NCBI GenBank assembly: GCA_966185765.1
Contig: CBIFVZ010000042.1
Span: forward strand, 1 to 35,336
Reading direction: 5' to 3'
Length of the DNA: 35,336 nt
DNA from: CBIFVZ01 sp966185765
GTDB taxonomy: Bacteria > Pseudomonadota > Gammaproteobacteria > Enterobacterales > Enterobacteriaceae
The notes beneath the pieces were generated by a model, which saw only the letters and a list, made by a program, of their open reading frames with translations, had not been told where the DNA came from and ran no database searches. Both the position numbers and the translations under genes were made by a program. Positions 6,960 to 14,846 of the stretch are shown here, one piece after another (positions within the stretch are counted from its first letter, which is position 1; every line of letters begins with the position of its first letter).

Positions 6960-8027
6960 ATGGCTCGTCCTGTTATTGCACAAATCCACCTGGATGCGCT
7001 GCGCAGCAACCTTGAAACGCTCCGTGGACGCACTGCGGCAAAAATGTGGGCGGTGGTGAAAGCCAACGCCTACGGTCACCGTCTGGCCGACATGTGGACC
7101 GCGTTTAGTAAGACTGACGGTTACGCCATGCTCAATATTGAAGAGGCGGTCCTGGTGCGGGAAAACGGCTGGCAGGGGCCGTTGCTGCTGCTTGAGGGAT
7201 TCTTTCATGCCGATGAATTACCCTTACTGGATAAATACCGCCTTACCACCTGTGTGCACAGCGACTGGCAGATTGATGCACTGGCGCAGGCGAAACTGAA
7301 TGCGCCACTGAACGTCTATCTGAAAACTAACAGTGGAATGAACCGGCTGGGTTTTGCACCAGAGCGGGTTAACGAAGTCTGGCACCGGCTACGCCAGCTT
7401 GCTAACGTCGGGGAAATTACGCTGATGTCGCATTTTGCCCGAGCGGAAAGCCCGGACGGCGTCACGCAGGCGGTGCAGACGCTGGAGCGTGCCTGGGAGG
7501 GGCTGAGTGGCCCGCGCTCTGTGGCAAACTCGGCTGCGACACTGTGGCACGCACAAACCCATCATGACTGGGTGCGCACCGGCGTGGTTCTCTATGGCGT
7601 GTCGCCGAGCGGGTGCTGGCAGGATATTGCCAATATCGGCCTGCGCCCGGCAATGACGCTACGCAGTGAGTTGATTGCCATCCAGCAGTTGAAAGCGGGC
7701 GACAGAGTCGGCTATGGCGGGCGTTATACCGCAGCTGCCTCGCAGCGGATTGGCATTGTGGCCTGTGGCTACGCGGATGGCTACCCGCGCGTGGCGCCCG
7801 ATGGTACACCGGTGCTGGTAGACGGTGTGCGCACCGGCACGGTAGGGATGATTTCTATGGATATGATGGCCGTTGATCTCACGCCATGCCCGCAGGCACA
7901 CATTGGGACACCGGTGGAACTGTGGGGACAAAATCTGCCTGTGGATGACGTGGCACGTGCTGCTGGCACCCTGGGCTATGAACTGGTGTGCGCATTAGCG
8001 CCGCGCGTGACATCTGTGACGGTGTAA
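6960..8027 (+). CDS. dadX: catabolic alanine racemase DadX
   Basis: A PLP enzyme interconverting L- and D-alanine; it supplies D-alanine to DadA for catabolism and contributes to cell-wall D-alanine. It has 355 residues (E. coli 356). The PLP-binding Lys34 sits in AVVKANAYGH and the second catalytic base, Tyr252, in RVGYGGRYTA. The C-terminal beta domain includes GIVACGYADGYPR and SMDMMAVDL. The ATG is 12 bases after dadA and preceded by AAGGA. It shares the CRP-controlled promoter upstream of dadA. It converges with cvrA. Confidence 0.96.
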   Translation: MARPVIAQIHLDALRSNLETLRGRTAAKMWAVVKANAYGHRLADMWTAFSKTDGYAMLNIEEAVLVRENGWQGPLLLLEGFFHADELPLLDKYRLTTCVHSDWQIDALAQAKLNAPLNVYLKTNSGMNRLGFAPERVNEVWHRLRQLANVGEITLMSHFARAESPDGVTQAVQTLERAWEGLSGPRSVANSAATLWHAQTHHDWVRTGVVLYGVSPSGCWQDIANIGLRPAMTLRSELIAIQQLKAGDRVGYGGRYTAAASQRIGIVACGYADGYPRVAPDGTPVLVDGVRTGTVGMISMDMMAVDLTPCPQAHIGTPVELWGQNLPVDDVARAAGTLGYELVCALAPRVTSVTV

Positions 8028-8054
8028 CGCTCAGGTTAAGCGTGTTGAATTGAC

Positions 8055-8080
8055 CGGCAGGTGCCAGGATGGACCTGCCG
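8055..8080. terminator. hairpin between dadX and cvrA
   Basis: CGGCAGGT / ACCTGCCG arms around a 10-base loop in the 65-base gap between the convergent genes. There is no U-tract, so it may terminate weakly or protect 3' ends. Confidence 0.45.
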
Positions 8081-8092
8081 TACGTCGATTAA

Positions 8093-9835
8093 TCACGTCA
8101 GGCGCTTTTCTGTGTCGTTGTTGGCTTCCCGCAGGCCGACTTTGCGCACCTGATTGTTTTCCTTTTCCGCGACCGTCCAGACCATACCGGCGTATTCGAC
8201 CTGGTCGCCCACGACAGGGGCGCCGCCGAGATGGCTTAACACCATATCGCCCAGCGTCTGCTCAAGATCCACGTTATCGTCAAGTTCAAGCCCGTAAATG
8301 GTGGCGACATCGCCAAAGCGCGCGTCGGCTGCAAGGATAAAATCGCCAAAGAAGCGCTGATCCAGCGACACCGGCGGCGTCTGGCTGAAAAGCGTGCCCA
8401 GCGCAGGCAGGTCGTGCTCACGGCCTATCACGCACAGCACGTCGCCTTCATGCAGCCGCGTACTGCCTGAAGGATGCAGCAGTCGGTTATCGCGAAACAG
8501 GGCGGCAATACGGGTTTCTCGGGGCATATGTAAATCACGCAGCGCCGCACCTACGCACCACTTATCGGCACTGAGCTGGTAAACAAACTGTTCCCACGGG
8601 TTTTCCGGGTGAATATCCAGCCCGACACGTGAGACCGGCCAGCCGGTAAGCGGCACCACTACCCTGGCGCGCCGCGCGGCCCAGCCAAGCGTGGAGCCTT
8701 GCAGTAACAATGACACCAGCACCACGAAAAACGCCACGTTAAAGAATAATCGGGCGTTATCGAGTCCTGCCATCATCGGGAAAACCGCCAGAATGATCGG
8801 AACCGCCCCGCGCAGGCCAACCCAGCTGATAAACACGCGCTCACGTAAATTAAATCCGCGAAACGGCAGCAGGCCGAAAAACACTGACAGCGGGCGGGCA
8901 AAGAAAATCATCCACAACGACAGCAATAGCGCCGGAATGGCGATAGGCAGCAGGTCAGATGGCGTGACCAGCAGGCCAAGCACCAGGAACATGCCAATCT
9001 GCGCCATCCAGGCCAGCCCGTCAAAGGTTTGCAGAATACCGTAGCGGTTGCGAATAGGGCGGTTGCCAAGCAGAAAACCGCATAAATACACCGCCAGGAT
9101 TCCGCTGCCGTCCAGCGCTGTCGTTAGCGAGAACACCATAATCCCGCCGCTTACTGCTAACAGTGGATACAGCCCCTGCGGGAGCGTAATACGGTTAATC
9201 ATCTGTTGCAGCAGCAGCCCACCCAGGCCACCAAGCACAATCCCTAATCCAAACTGTTGCACCAGGTGGACCAGAAACATCCAGCTCAAACCGCTTTCGC
9301 CTTGCTGGATCATCTCAATGAGTGTCACTGTCAGAAAGACCGCCATCGGGTCGTTACTGCCCGACTCAATTTCAAGCGTGGAACCGACACGTTCGTTAAG
9401 CCCTTTGCCACCCAGCAATGAAAACACAGCCGCGGCGTCAGTTGAGCCGACGATGGCACCAATCAGCAGGCCGTCCATCAGGTTCAGGTTAAACAGCCAC
9501 GCAGCCGCCATCCCGGTGAGGCCGGAGGTGATAATCACTCCCACTGTCGCCAGTGACAGCGCCGGGCCGAGTGCAACGCGAAAGGAACTTGCCTGGGTGC
9601 GCATCCCACCATCAAGCAAAATCATCGCCAGCGCCAGGTTACTGATGAGATAGGCAAACGGATAATTATCAAAAGGAATGCCGCCGATGCCATCAACACC
9701 TGCCAGCATGCCAATAGCAAGAAAGATAACCAGGATAGGAATGCCAAGGCGGGAAGAAAAAGTACTTAACAGAATGCTGAAGGTGACCAGCACGGAGCCA
9801 ATAATAAACAAATGAAAGACAGCCGTAGCATCCAA
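8093..9835 (-). CDS. cvrA: K+/H+ antiporter CvrA (NhaP2 family)
   Basis: An inner-membrane cation:proton antiporter (CPA1 family; E. coli CvrA/YcgO 578 residues) connected with potassium efflux and growth at low osmolarity. About 12 hydrophobic segments span residues 1-390, with the transport core GSTDAAAVFSLLGG and ESGSNDPMAVFL. A TrkA-C domain follows (about 400-490, with GDVLCVIGREHDLPALG), then a C-terminal CorC/HlyC-like domain. I place the start at TTG 9835 because AGGAGAG lies 8 bases upstream and the product then begins LDATAV, equal to E. coli MDATTI. The ATG at 9871 has no ribosome site and adds 12 residues. This gives 580 residues. Confidence 0.93.
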   Translation of the reverse strand: MDATAVFHLFIIGSVLVTFSILLSTFSSRLGIPILVIFLAIGMLAGVDGIGGIPFDNYPFAYLISNLALAMILLDGGMRTQASSFRVALGPALSLATVGVIITSGLTGMAAAWLFNLNLMDGLLIGAIVGSTDAAAVFSLLGGKGLNERVGSTLEIESGSNDPMAVFLTVTLIEMIQQGESGLSWMFLVHLVQQFGLGIVLGGLGGLLLQQMINRITLPQGLYPLLAVSGGIMVFSLTTALDGSGILAVYLCGFLLGNRPIRNRYGILQTFDGLAWMAQIGMFLVLGLLVTPSDLLPIAIPALLLSLWMIFFARPLSVFFGLLPFRGFNLRERVFISWVGLRGAVPIILAVFPMMAGLDNARLFFNVAFFVVLVSLLLQGSTLGWAARRARVVVPLTGWPVSRVGLDIHPENPWEQFVYQLSADKWCVGAALRDLHMPRETRIAALFRDNRLLHPSGSTRLHEGDVLCVIGREHDLPALGTLFSQTPPVSLDQRFFGDFILAADARFGDVATIYGLELDDNVDLEQTLGDMVLSHLGGAPVVGDQVEYAGMVWTVAEKENNQVRKVGLREANNDTEKRLT

Positions 9836-9921
9836 AATAACGCCTCTCCTGGGTGAGTGTTTCAAAATCAAAGTTATTATCGGTCAGTGTGGCGGCTTCT
9901 TTGCCGCCTTATGCGATTTTT

Positions 9922-10836
9922 TTATCCAAGCGTTGGATGACCGCTCAAAGTCAGGTGCGCATACCTACCGTCATACACCAGTTCACCCTGAGCACCAAGT
10001 GGCAATGTCACCGTATCTGGCTCGTGACCGAAGGCCAGACCATCAACAATGGGTACCGCAATGCGACTGCGCAGCGCGTGAGCCATTTCAACAAGATTGT
10101 AGCCATTGTCGTAGTCGTTAGGTTTCGCTGCGCTGAAGCTGCCGAGCACTATCGCGCTCTGACGGGCCAGCACGCCTGCCTGATGCAGTTGCAACAGCAT
10201 GCGTTCCACCCGGTAAGGATGCTCGTTAATATCTTCCACCACCAGAATACCGCCTTGAACGCGCGGCATCCACGGTGTGCCGAGCAGCGACATCAGCATG
10301 GCGAGGTTGCCGCCCCAGACGGTTCCCCGGGCGTTAAACGGTGCTGGTGCGTGACCAGGCCAGCGCAGGGTAAAGCGTGGTTCACGCAGCGCCTGCCAGA
10401 AATGGTCGAGTGTGAACTCACTGAGATTTTCTGCCCCGAAGTTGCCTGCCAGCATCGGTCCGCTGAAGGTCACGGTGCCTTCCTGGGCCAGTAGCGCCAG
10501 CTGAAAGGCAGTAAAATCGCTGTGTCCGCAAATCAGCAGCGGGCCTCGACGGGCGCGCTTGCCCAGGGCGGCGTAGTCAATGCCATCCAGCAGGCGAGTC
10601 AGGCCATAGCCGCCGCGTACCGCCAGCGCAATTGTCTGATTTTCAGATAATTCTACCAGCTGGTTAAGATCTGCCAGCCGTTCGGCGTCACTCCCGGCAA
10701 AGCGTTGCCAACGGCGCGAGATAACCTGCGTGTTCTCTACGCTGTGGCCGGATTTACGCAAATAGGCCACACCGCGCTCGGCGGCTTGCTGCTGGATGCA
10801 ATAGCCTGAAGGGGCAATCAGATGAAAAGTGGCCAT
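9922..10836 (-). CDS. ldcA: muramoyltetrapeptide carboxypeptidase LdcA
   Basis: A cytoplasmic LD-carboxypeptidase of the S66 family that removes the terminal D-alanine from recycled murein tetrapeptides, essential for peptidoglycan recycling and stationary-phase survival in E. coli. From ATG 10836 it has 304 residues, the E. coli length. The predicted triad is Ser106 (GHSDFTA), Glu201 (VVEDINEHPYR) and His271 (AFGHEPDTVTLP). The frame can be extended upstream to 11046, but that overlaps divergent emtA and has no family support; ATG 10836 has AAGGAA upstream. The pair with emtA links lytic transglycosylase action to recycling, as in E. coli. Confidence 0.96.
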   Translation of the reverse strand: MATFHLIAPSGYCIQQQAAERGVAYLRKSGHSVENTQVISRRWQRFAGSDAERLADLNQLVELSENQTIALAVRGGYGLTRLLDGIDYAALGKRARRGPLLICGHSDFTAFQLALLAQEGTVTFSGPMLAGNFGAENLSEFTLDHFWQALREPRFTLRWPGHAPAPFNARGTVWGGNLAMLMSLLGTPWMPRVQGGILVVEDINEHPYRVERMLLQLHQAGVLARQSAIVLGSFSAAKPNDYDNGYNLVEMAHALRSRIAVPIVDGLAFGHEPDTVTLPLGAQGELVYDGRYAHLTLSGHPTLG

Positions 10837-10932
10837 GCATTTCCTTGCTGATTTAAATTGTGGATTCGTTATGATGCCGTCTGGCGCTGCGGTTGTCATC
10901 CGCGACCTCCAATCAAACATAAGGATAGAGCT

Positions 10933-11547
10933 GTGAAGTTGAAATGGTTTATTGTCCTGTGCCTGGTGCTGGCCGGGTGTTCGGGTAAAACGCCAAAACA
11001 TCAGCAGACGCCGTGGGAAGCCCAGCGTCCGGTATCCGGCGCGCAAACCTGGATGCCGATATCCGAAGAAGCGGGTGAAGCCTGGGGCGTTAGCCCGCGG
11101 TTGCTCACGGCTATTATCGCCGTAGAGTCTGGCGGTAACCCGACGCTGGTGAGTTCCTCTAACGCGGTGGGGTTAATGCAGATTAAGGCCTCAACCGCCG
11201 GGCGTGAAGTGTGGCGACACCTGGGACGCAGCGGTCAGCCTTCGACCAGCGAGCTTAAAGATCCTGCACGCAATATTGATATCGGTGCGGCCTACCTGAG
11301 TATTCTTGAGCATGGCATTTTGCGCGGTATCGATAATACGCAGACCATGCAGTACGCGCTGATTGTCGCTTATGTGAACGGCGCCGGTGCGCTGCTGCGT
11401 ATGTTCTCGTCTGACCGTAGTGAGGCGATTGCACAGATTAACAGTATGTCTCCAGAGCAGTTCTGGCAGTATGTGATGGATAATCATCCGTCGTCGCAGG
11501 CGCCGCGCTATTTATGGAAAGTGAAGCAGGCGCTGGAAGCTGCCTGA
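10933..11547 (+). CDS. emtA: endo-type lytic murein transglycosylase EmtA (MltE)
   Basis: An outer-membrane lipoprotein that cleaves glycan strands internally, forming 1,6-anhydro muropeptides. The start is GTG 10933 (AGGATAG upstream), giving MKLKWFIVLCLVLAGC: a lipoprotein signal with lipobox LAG-Cys16. The 204-residue product matches E. coli EmtA (203). The SLT fold has the catalytic Glu65 in AIIAVESGGNP, followed by AVGLMQIKASTAG and YVNGAGALLR, signature motifs of family 1 transglycosylases. The divergent 96-base spacer with ldcA must hold both promoters. In E. coli, ycgR follows; here it is replaced by a receptor gene. Confidence 0.95.
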   Translation: MKLKWFIVLCLVLAGCSGKTPKHQQTPWEAQRPVSGAQTWMPISEEAGEAWGVSPRLLTAIIAVESGGNPTLVSSSNAVGLMQIKASTAGREVWRHLGRSGQPSTSELKDPARNIDIGAAYLSILEHGILRGIDNTQTMQYALIVAYVNGAGALLRMFSSDRSEAIAQINSMSPEQFWQYVMDNHPSSQAPRYLWKVKQALEAA

Positions 11548-11560
11548 TGAGGCGTTTCTG

Positions 11561-11603
11561 ATCCGGCAGGCACGCTGCTTCATAGGCGTTTACGCCACCG
11601 GAT
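11561..11603. repeat. REP-like imperfect palindrome
   Basis: ATCCGG at 11561-11566 and CCGGAT at 11598-11603 flank GGCGTTTACGCC, the core often seen in enterobacterial REP/BIME elements. It lies 14 bases after the emtA stop. It is a single copy, imperfect, and identified by eye only. Confidence 0.5.
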
Positions 11604-11620
11604 GGGAAAGCAACACATAA

Positions 11621-11653
11621 ACAAAGAAGGCGGCTCAGAGCCGCCTTCTTTGT
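11621..11653. terminator. terminator after emtA
   Basis: ACAAAGAAGGCGGC pairs perfectly with GCCGCCTTCTTTGT around CTCAGAG. It is GC-rich near the loop with T-containing ends on both strands. It separates plus-strand emtA from the minus-strand receptor gene that ends at 11729. Confidence 0.85.
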
Positions 11654-11728
11654 CTTTGGTGCATGACGCAGGGATGACCCCCTGTGGGTAACCGCTACGG
11701 GTCTGAATGCAGACTCAGCGCAATCGCA

Positions 11729-13900
11729 TCAAAAATCATATCCCAGCGTCACGTTCACCTGCCGCTCTTTGCCCCAGTAGCAATAGCCAGTGCCGTAGCA
11801 GCCCGCCACATAGTCGCGCCCGGTGAGGTTGCTGGCGTTGACCTGCACAAACGCACCGCGCAGCGACGTGCTCCATTCGCCGAGATTAGCGCGCATCATG
11901 GCATCAAACAGCGTCACCGACGGCACACGTAGCGTGTTTTCGTTGTCGGCCCACTGTTTGCCGATATAGCGCGCACCCGCACCAAAGCTGATGCCGTAGT
12001 CTGCCTGATACAGGCCCCACAGCGAGGCAAACTGGTCTGGCGTCACATAAGGCGTATTGTGGTTATTACCGTCAATGGCGTCTTTAAACCGTACCCGGTT
12101 CCAGGTGTAACCGGCTATTGTGCTCAGGCGTGATGTTATCTGTGTGCGGGCTTCCAGCTCCACACCCTGAGAGTGCACTTTGCCTGCTGGCTCATAGTAG
12201 CTGCCCTGAACCACGCGGTTACCGACGTCTTTTTGCGTCAGGTCATACACCGCGATGCTATACAGGTTGTCGCTTCCCGCAGGCTGGTATTTTACGCCAG
12301 CTTCGTATTGCTCACTGGTGGTGGGTTTGAGAATACGGCCTTCAGCGTCCGGCAGTACCTGGGGCGTGACCGCCGTGCTGTAGCTCACATAGGGAGAGAC
12401 ACCGTTGTCAAAGGCGTGCAGCAGCGAGACGCGCCCACTGAAATGGTCATCGTGACGGTTATCCACCACCTCGGTTCCCGCTTCCGGCGTCAGGGTACGG
12501 CTTTTGGTGACAATATGGTCATAGCGCCCGGAAAGATTAAAGTGCCAGCGTTGCCAGACCATTTCATCCTGCAAATAGACGCCGCTTTGCTCATAGACAC
12601 GTCTTGCCTCAGACAACAGCGCGCCATCGATAATGGTCGCATAAGTCGGATCGCGCGGATCGTAATGCCACAAGCCGGTGCCACCGGACTGCCCGTTCCA
12701 CTGATTGAGGTTGCTGGCGTAGCCGGAACCGTCGTGGAGGTTGTTGCGATAGCGGTGATATTCCGCGCCGAGCGCCACCTTGTGTGCCAGTTCGCCCGTT
12801 GTGAAACTGGCTTCAAGCTGGTTGTCGATAGCCCAGGCATCCAGCGACGAGTTTTGCTGGCTGTAGTAGCGGCTCAGTTCGTTGTGCTGTGCGTCGGCCC
12901 AGCCTATTTGATAGGCCTGTTTCAGGTCGACATTCGAGTGGGTATAGCTGCCACTGGAGCGAAACGCCCAGACATCGTTGAGGCGGTGATCAAACTCATA
13001 GCTGTAAAGCTGTTGATGACGTTTGAAAGCATCAATACCGGGTTCAACGTCAGAAAAGCCGGTGTCGAGTTTACGACCCGTGCTGGTATAGAGACTGCCG
13101 TCGGCAGGCACTGAACCGTGGTAACCGCCAGAGGGATCTTTCTCCAGATAAGCGCGCAGCACCAGGCTGGTGTCGTCGTCGGGTTGCCACATCAACGACG
13201 GCGCAATGGCATAGCGCTCATCGCGGGTATTGCGATACTGCGTGTCGGTATTTTTAGTCAGGCCTGTCAGACGCCAGGCCCACTGTTCGTTGATGGCATC
13301 GGTATAGTCAAAGGCACCACCGGTGGTCGCGTTGTTACCCACCCAGGTGCGCAGGTGACCTTCGCGCACAAACTGCGGGCGCTTTGAGGTTTCCATCACC
13401 AGCCCGCCGGGGACGGTTTGTCCGTAAAGTGCGGAAGAGGGGCCGCGAATGACATCAATGCGCTCAAGAAACCACGGGTCAACCTGCAAGACGTTGTAGC
13501 TGCCGCCGTCGCTCATCAACCGTAGCCCATCGAGAAAGGTGTTGTTGACATCGCCGCCGTGAAAACCACGCAGGGCCACAGTGTCATAGCGGGTGGCGCC
13601 GCCAGAAAAGCCGGTAAACACGCCCGGTGTGTAGTTCAGGGCGCTATTAACGTCGCTGGCGCCCTGGTCCTCGATTTGCTGGCGTGTGATGACCGACACG
13701 GCCTGGCCTGTTTCAATCAGTGGCGTATCGGTTTTGGTGGCACCTCGCGTGGTGTGTGCATTGTAGCCGAGAGTTGCGGAGGTGGCAGTATCGGGCCGGG
13801 TTGCCGTGACTACCACGGTATCTTCGGCGCGCGGTGACGCACAGACCAACAGCGTGAGCGGCGCAAGTAGTAAAACGCTGCCATGAAATGCCTGCTTCAT
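11729..13900 (-). CDS. TonB-dependent siderophore receptor
   Basis: An outer-membrane beta-barrel receptor of the ferric-siderophore type (FhuA/FoxA/FcuA-like, probably for hydroxamates; ligand not provable here). From ATG 13900 it has 723 residues with signal peptide MKQAFHGSVLLLAPLTLLVC...PRA. The TonB box EDTVVVTA follows directly. The plug domain (about 45-160) has GQAVSVITRQQIEDQGA, ALRGF, FLDGLRL and the typical RIDVIRGPSSALYGQTVPGG. The 22-strand barrel ends with the expected C-terminal Phe (VTLGYDF). An ATG at 13912 is equally possible; neither has a strong ribosome site. A Fur-like box lies 74 bases upstream. No siderophore ABC transporter is adjacent. Confidence 0.9.
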   Translation of the reverse strand: MKQAFHGSVLLLAPLTLLVCASPRAEDTVVVTATRPDTATSATLGYNAHTTRGATKTDTPLIETGQAVSVITRQQIEDQGASDVNSALNYTPGVFTGFSGGATRYDTVALRGFHGGDVNNTFLDGLRLMSDGGSYNVLQVDPWFLERIDVIRGPSSALYGQTVPGGLVMETSKRPQFVREGHLRTWVGNNATTGGAFDYTDAINEQWAWRLTGLTKNTDTQYRNTRDERYAIAPSLMWQPDDDTSLVLRAYLEKDPSGGYHGSVPADGSLYTSTGRKLDTGFSDVEPGIDAFKRHQQLYSYEFDHRLNDVWAFRSSGSYTHSNVDLKQAYQIGWADAQHNELSRYYSQQNSSLDAWAIDNQLEASFTTGELAHKVALGAEYHRYRNNLHDGSGYASNLNQWNGQSGGTGLWHYDPRDPTYATIIDGALLSEARRVYEQSGVYLQDEMVWQRWHFNLSGRYDHIVTKSRTLTPEAGTEVVDNRHDDHFSGRVSLLHAFDNGVSPYVSYSTAVTPQVLPDAEGRILKPTTSEQYEAGVKYQPAGSDNLYSIAVYDLTQKDVGNRVVQGSYYEPAGKVHSQGVELEARTQITSRLSTIAGYTWNRVRFKDAIDGNNHNTPYVTPDQFASLWGLYQADYGISFGAGARYIGKQWADNENTLRVPSVTLFDAMMRANLGEWSTSLRGAFVQVNASNLTGRDYVAGCYGTGYCYWGKERQVNVTLGYDF

Positions 13901-13973
13901 GTGTGTATCCATCAATAAGTGAACAACATGGTTGAAAGCACGACGCAGTGTCGCGAAAGATGCAATAACAAAT

Positions 13974-13992
13974 GCGAATTATTATCGTTATT
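13974..13992 (-). promoter_or_regulatory. Fur-like box of the siderophore receptor
   Basis: Read on the minus strand, the 19 bases AATAACGATAATAATTCGC match the Fur consensus GATAATGATAATCATTATC at 14 positions. The site is 74-92 bases upstream of the receptor start, where iron-loaded Fur would block its promoter. Confidence 0.65.
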
Positions 13993-14084
13993 GTTTCTTA
14001 TTTTCAAGTGTTGATACACACAGAAATAAAAAGAAAAGCCCTTATAAATAAAAGGGCTGCGGGAGGAAAAATGCTGAAAAACGA

Positions 14085-14516
14085 TTACCGTTCGGGATCG
14101 TCAGGCGGCGTCAGGGCGCTGAATTCGCTAAGCAGAGTTTGTAGCTGGGCGAGTTTTTGTGGGCCAAACAGGCGCTCGATTTCCCGGTAGCCACCTTCCA
14201 CCTGAGAGCAGGCTTCCTGATACAGGGCTTCACCCTGTGGCGTGAGTGAGGCAAACAGTTTGCGCTGATCGCTTGCGGGTTTGAGGCGATACACCAGTCC
14301 GTCACGTTCAAGCCGGGTCAGAATACCGGTCAGGCTGGGGCGCAAGATGCAGGCCTGGCTCGCCAGCTCATGAAAGTCGAGCGAGCGGTGCTGGGCCAGA
14401 ATGCGAATCACGCGCCATTGCTGCTCGGTGAGGTTGTGGCGGTTGAGCACAGGTCTGAACCAGCTCATGGCGGTTTCACGCGCCTGAAGTAATGAAATCG
14501 TAAGGGATTCTTGCAT
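14085..14516 (-). CDS. hpaR: MarR-family repressor HpaR-like
   Basis: A 143-residue winged-helix regulator very similar to E. coli HpaR, which represses the 4-hydroxyphenylacetate/homoprotocatechuate genes until an aromatic effector binds. Diagnostic stretches are LTISLLQARETAMSWFRP, RHNLTEQQWRVIRILA, ACILRPSLTGILTRLERDG and SDQRKLFASLT. ATG 14516 aligns with the family start (MHDSLTIALLQARE); the ATG at 14615 adds 33 unrelated residues. In E. coli strains with the pathway, hpaR precedes hpaGEDFHI and hpaX. Here only hpaX is present, divergent at 330 bases, so its local target is probably hpaX and itself. Confidence 0.85.
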   Translation of the reverse strand: MQESLTISLLQARETAMSWFRPVLNRHNLTEQQWRVIRILAQHRSLDFHELASQACILRPSLTGILTRLERDGLVYRLKPASDQRKLFASLTPQGEALYQEACSQVEGGYREIERLFGPQKLAQLQTLLSEFSALTPPDDPER

Positions 14517-14699
14517 TGTGTTGCCCTGACAGAAAGAGTCTGAAGCCAGTATATTTTTTTCCTCTACCGTCGCAAGGCTTGTGATGAATGCTTTTGCTGT
14601 CATTTCTTTATTCATTCACTTATTAATAATTTGGTGTGGTGTTGAGCCTGGCATGCTTTCGGTCGTTATGTGACCAGAAAGACACTATTGTTTATGATG

Positions 14700-14715
14700 T
14701 GTTAAATGGATCACA
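14700..14715 (+). promoter_or_regulatory. CRP-like site in the hpaR-hpaX spacer
   Basis: TGTTA-AATGGA-TCACA matches the CRP consensus at 9 of 10 positions. It lies inside a larger inverted repeat, GTGTTAAA (14699-14706) / TTTAACAC (14720-14727). A second weaker match (TGTGA-N6-AGACA) is at 14669-14684. Catabolite control of hpa genes is known in E. coli. Confidence 0.55.
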
Positions 14716-14759
14716 GGCTTTTAACACCGTTCTTGAACATTCCAGACTCGCAGCATAAA

Positions 14760-14778
14760 AACATATTGTTCATATGTT
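14760..14778. promoter_or_regulatory. putative HpaR operator
   Basis: AACATAT-TGTTC-ATATGTT is a perfect 7-base inverted repeat with 5-base spacing, the size and half-site spacing typical of MarR-family operators. It lies 69-87 bases before the hpaX start, between the CRP-like site and the gene. Assignment to HpaR rests on position. Confidence 0.5.
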
Positions 14779-14846
14779 AATGATATAAAAATAACGGCGG
14801 TGCTGCCAGGTTTATGCAGCCCCGGCAATGCGTACCGGAGAACGCT

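Noticed and set aside
2118..11653. Shared ACAAAGAAGG stem start in the hairpins at 2118 and 11621
   Set aside because: Both are terminators with A/T-rich stem bases; the common ten bases are probably chance and not a dispersed element.
12173..13114. 313-codon plus-strand frame inside the receptor gene
   Set aside because: Antisense shadow caused by GC-rich codon bias; the receptor is unmistakable.
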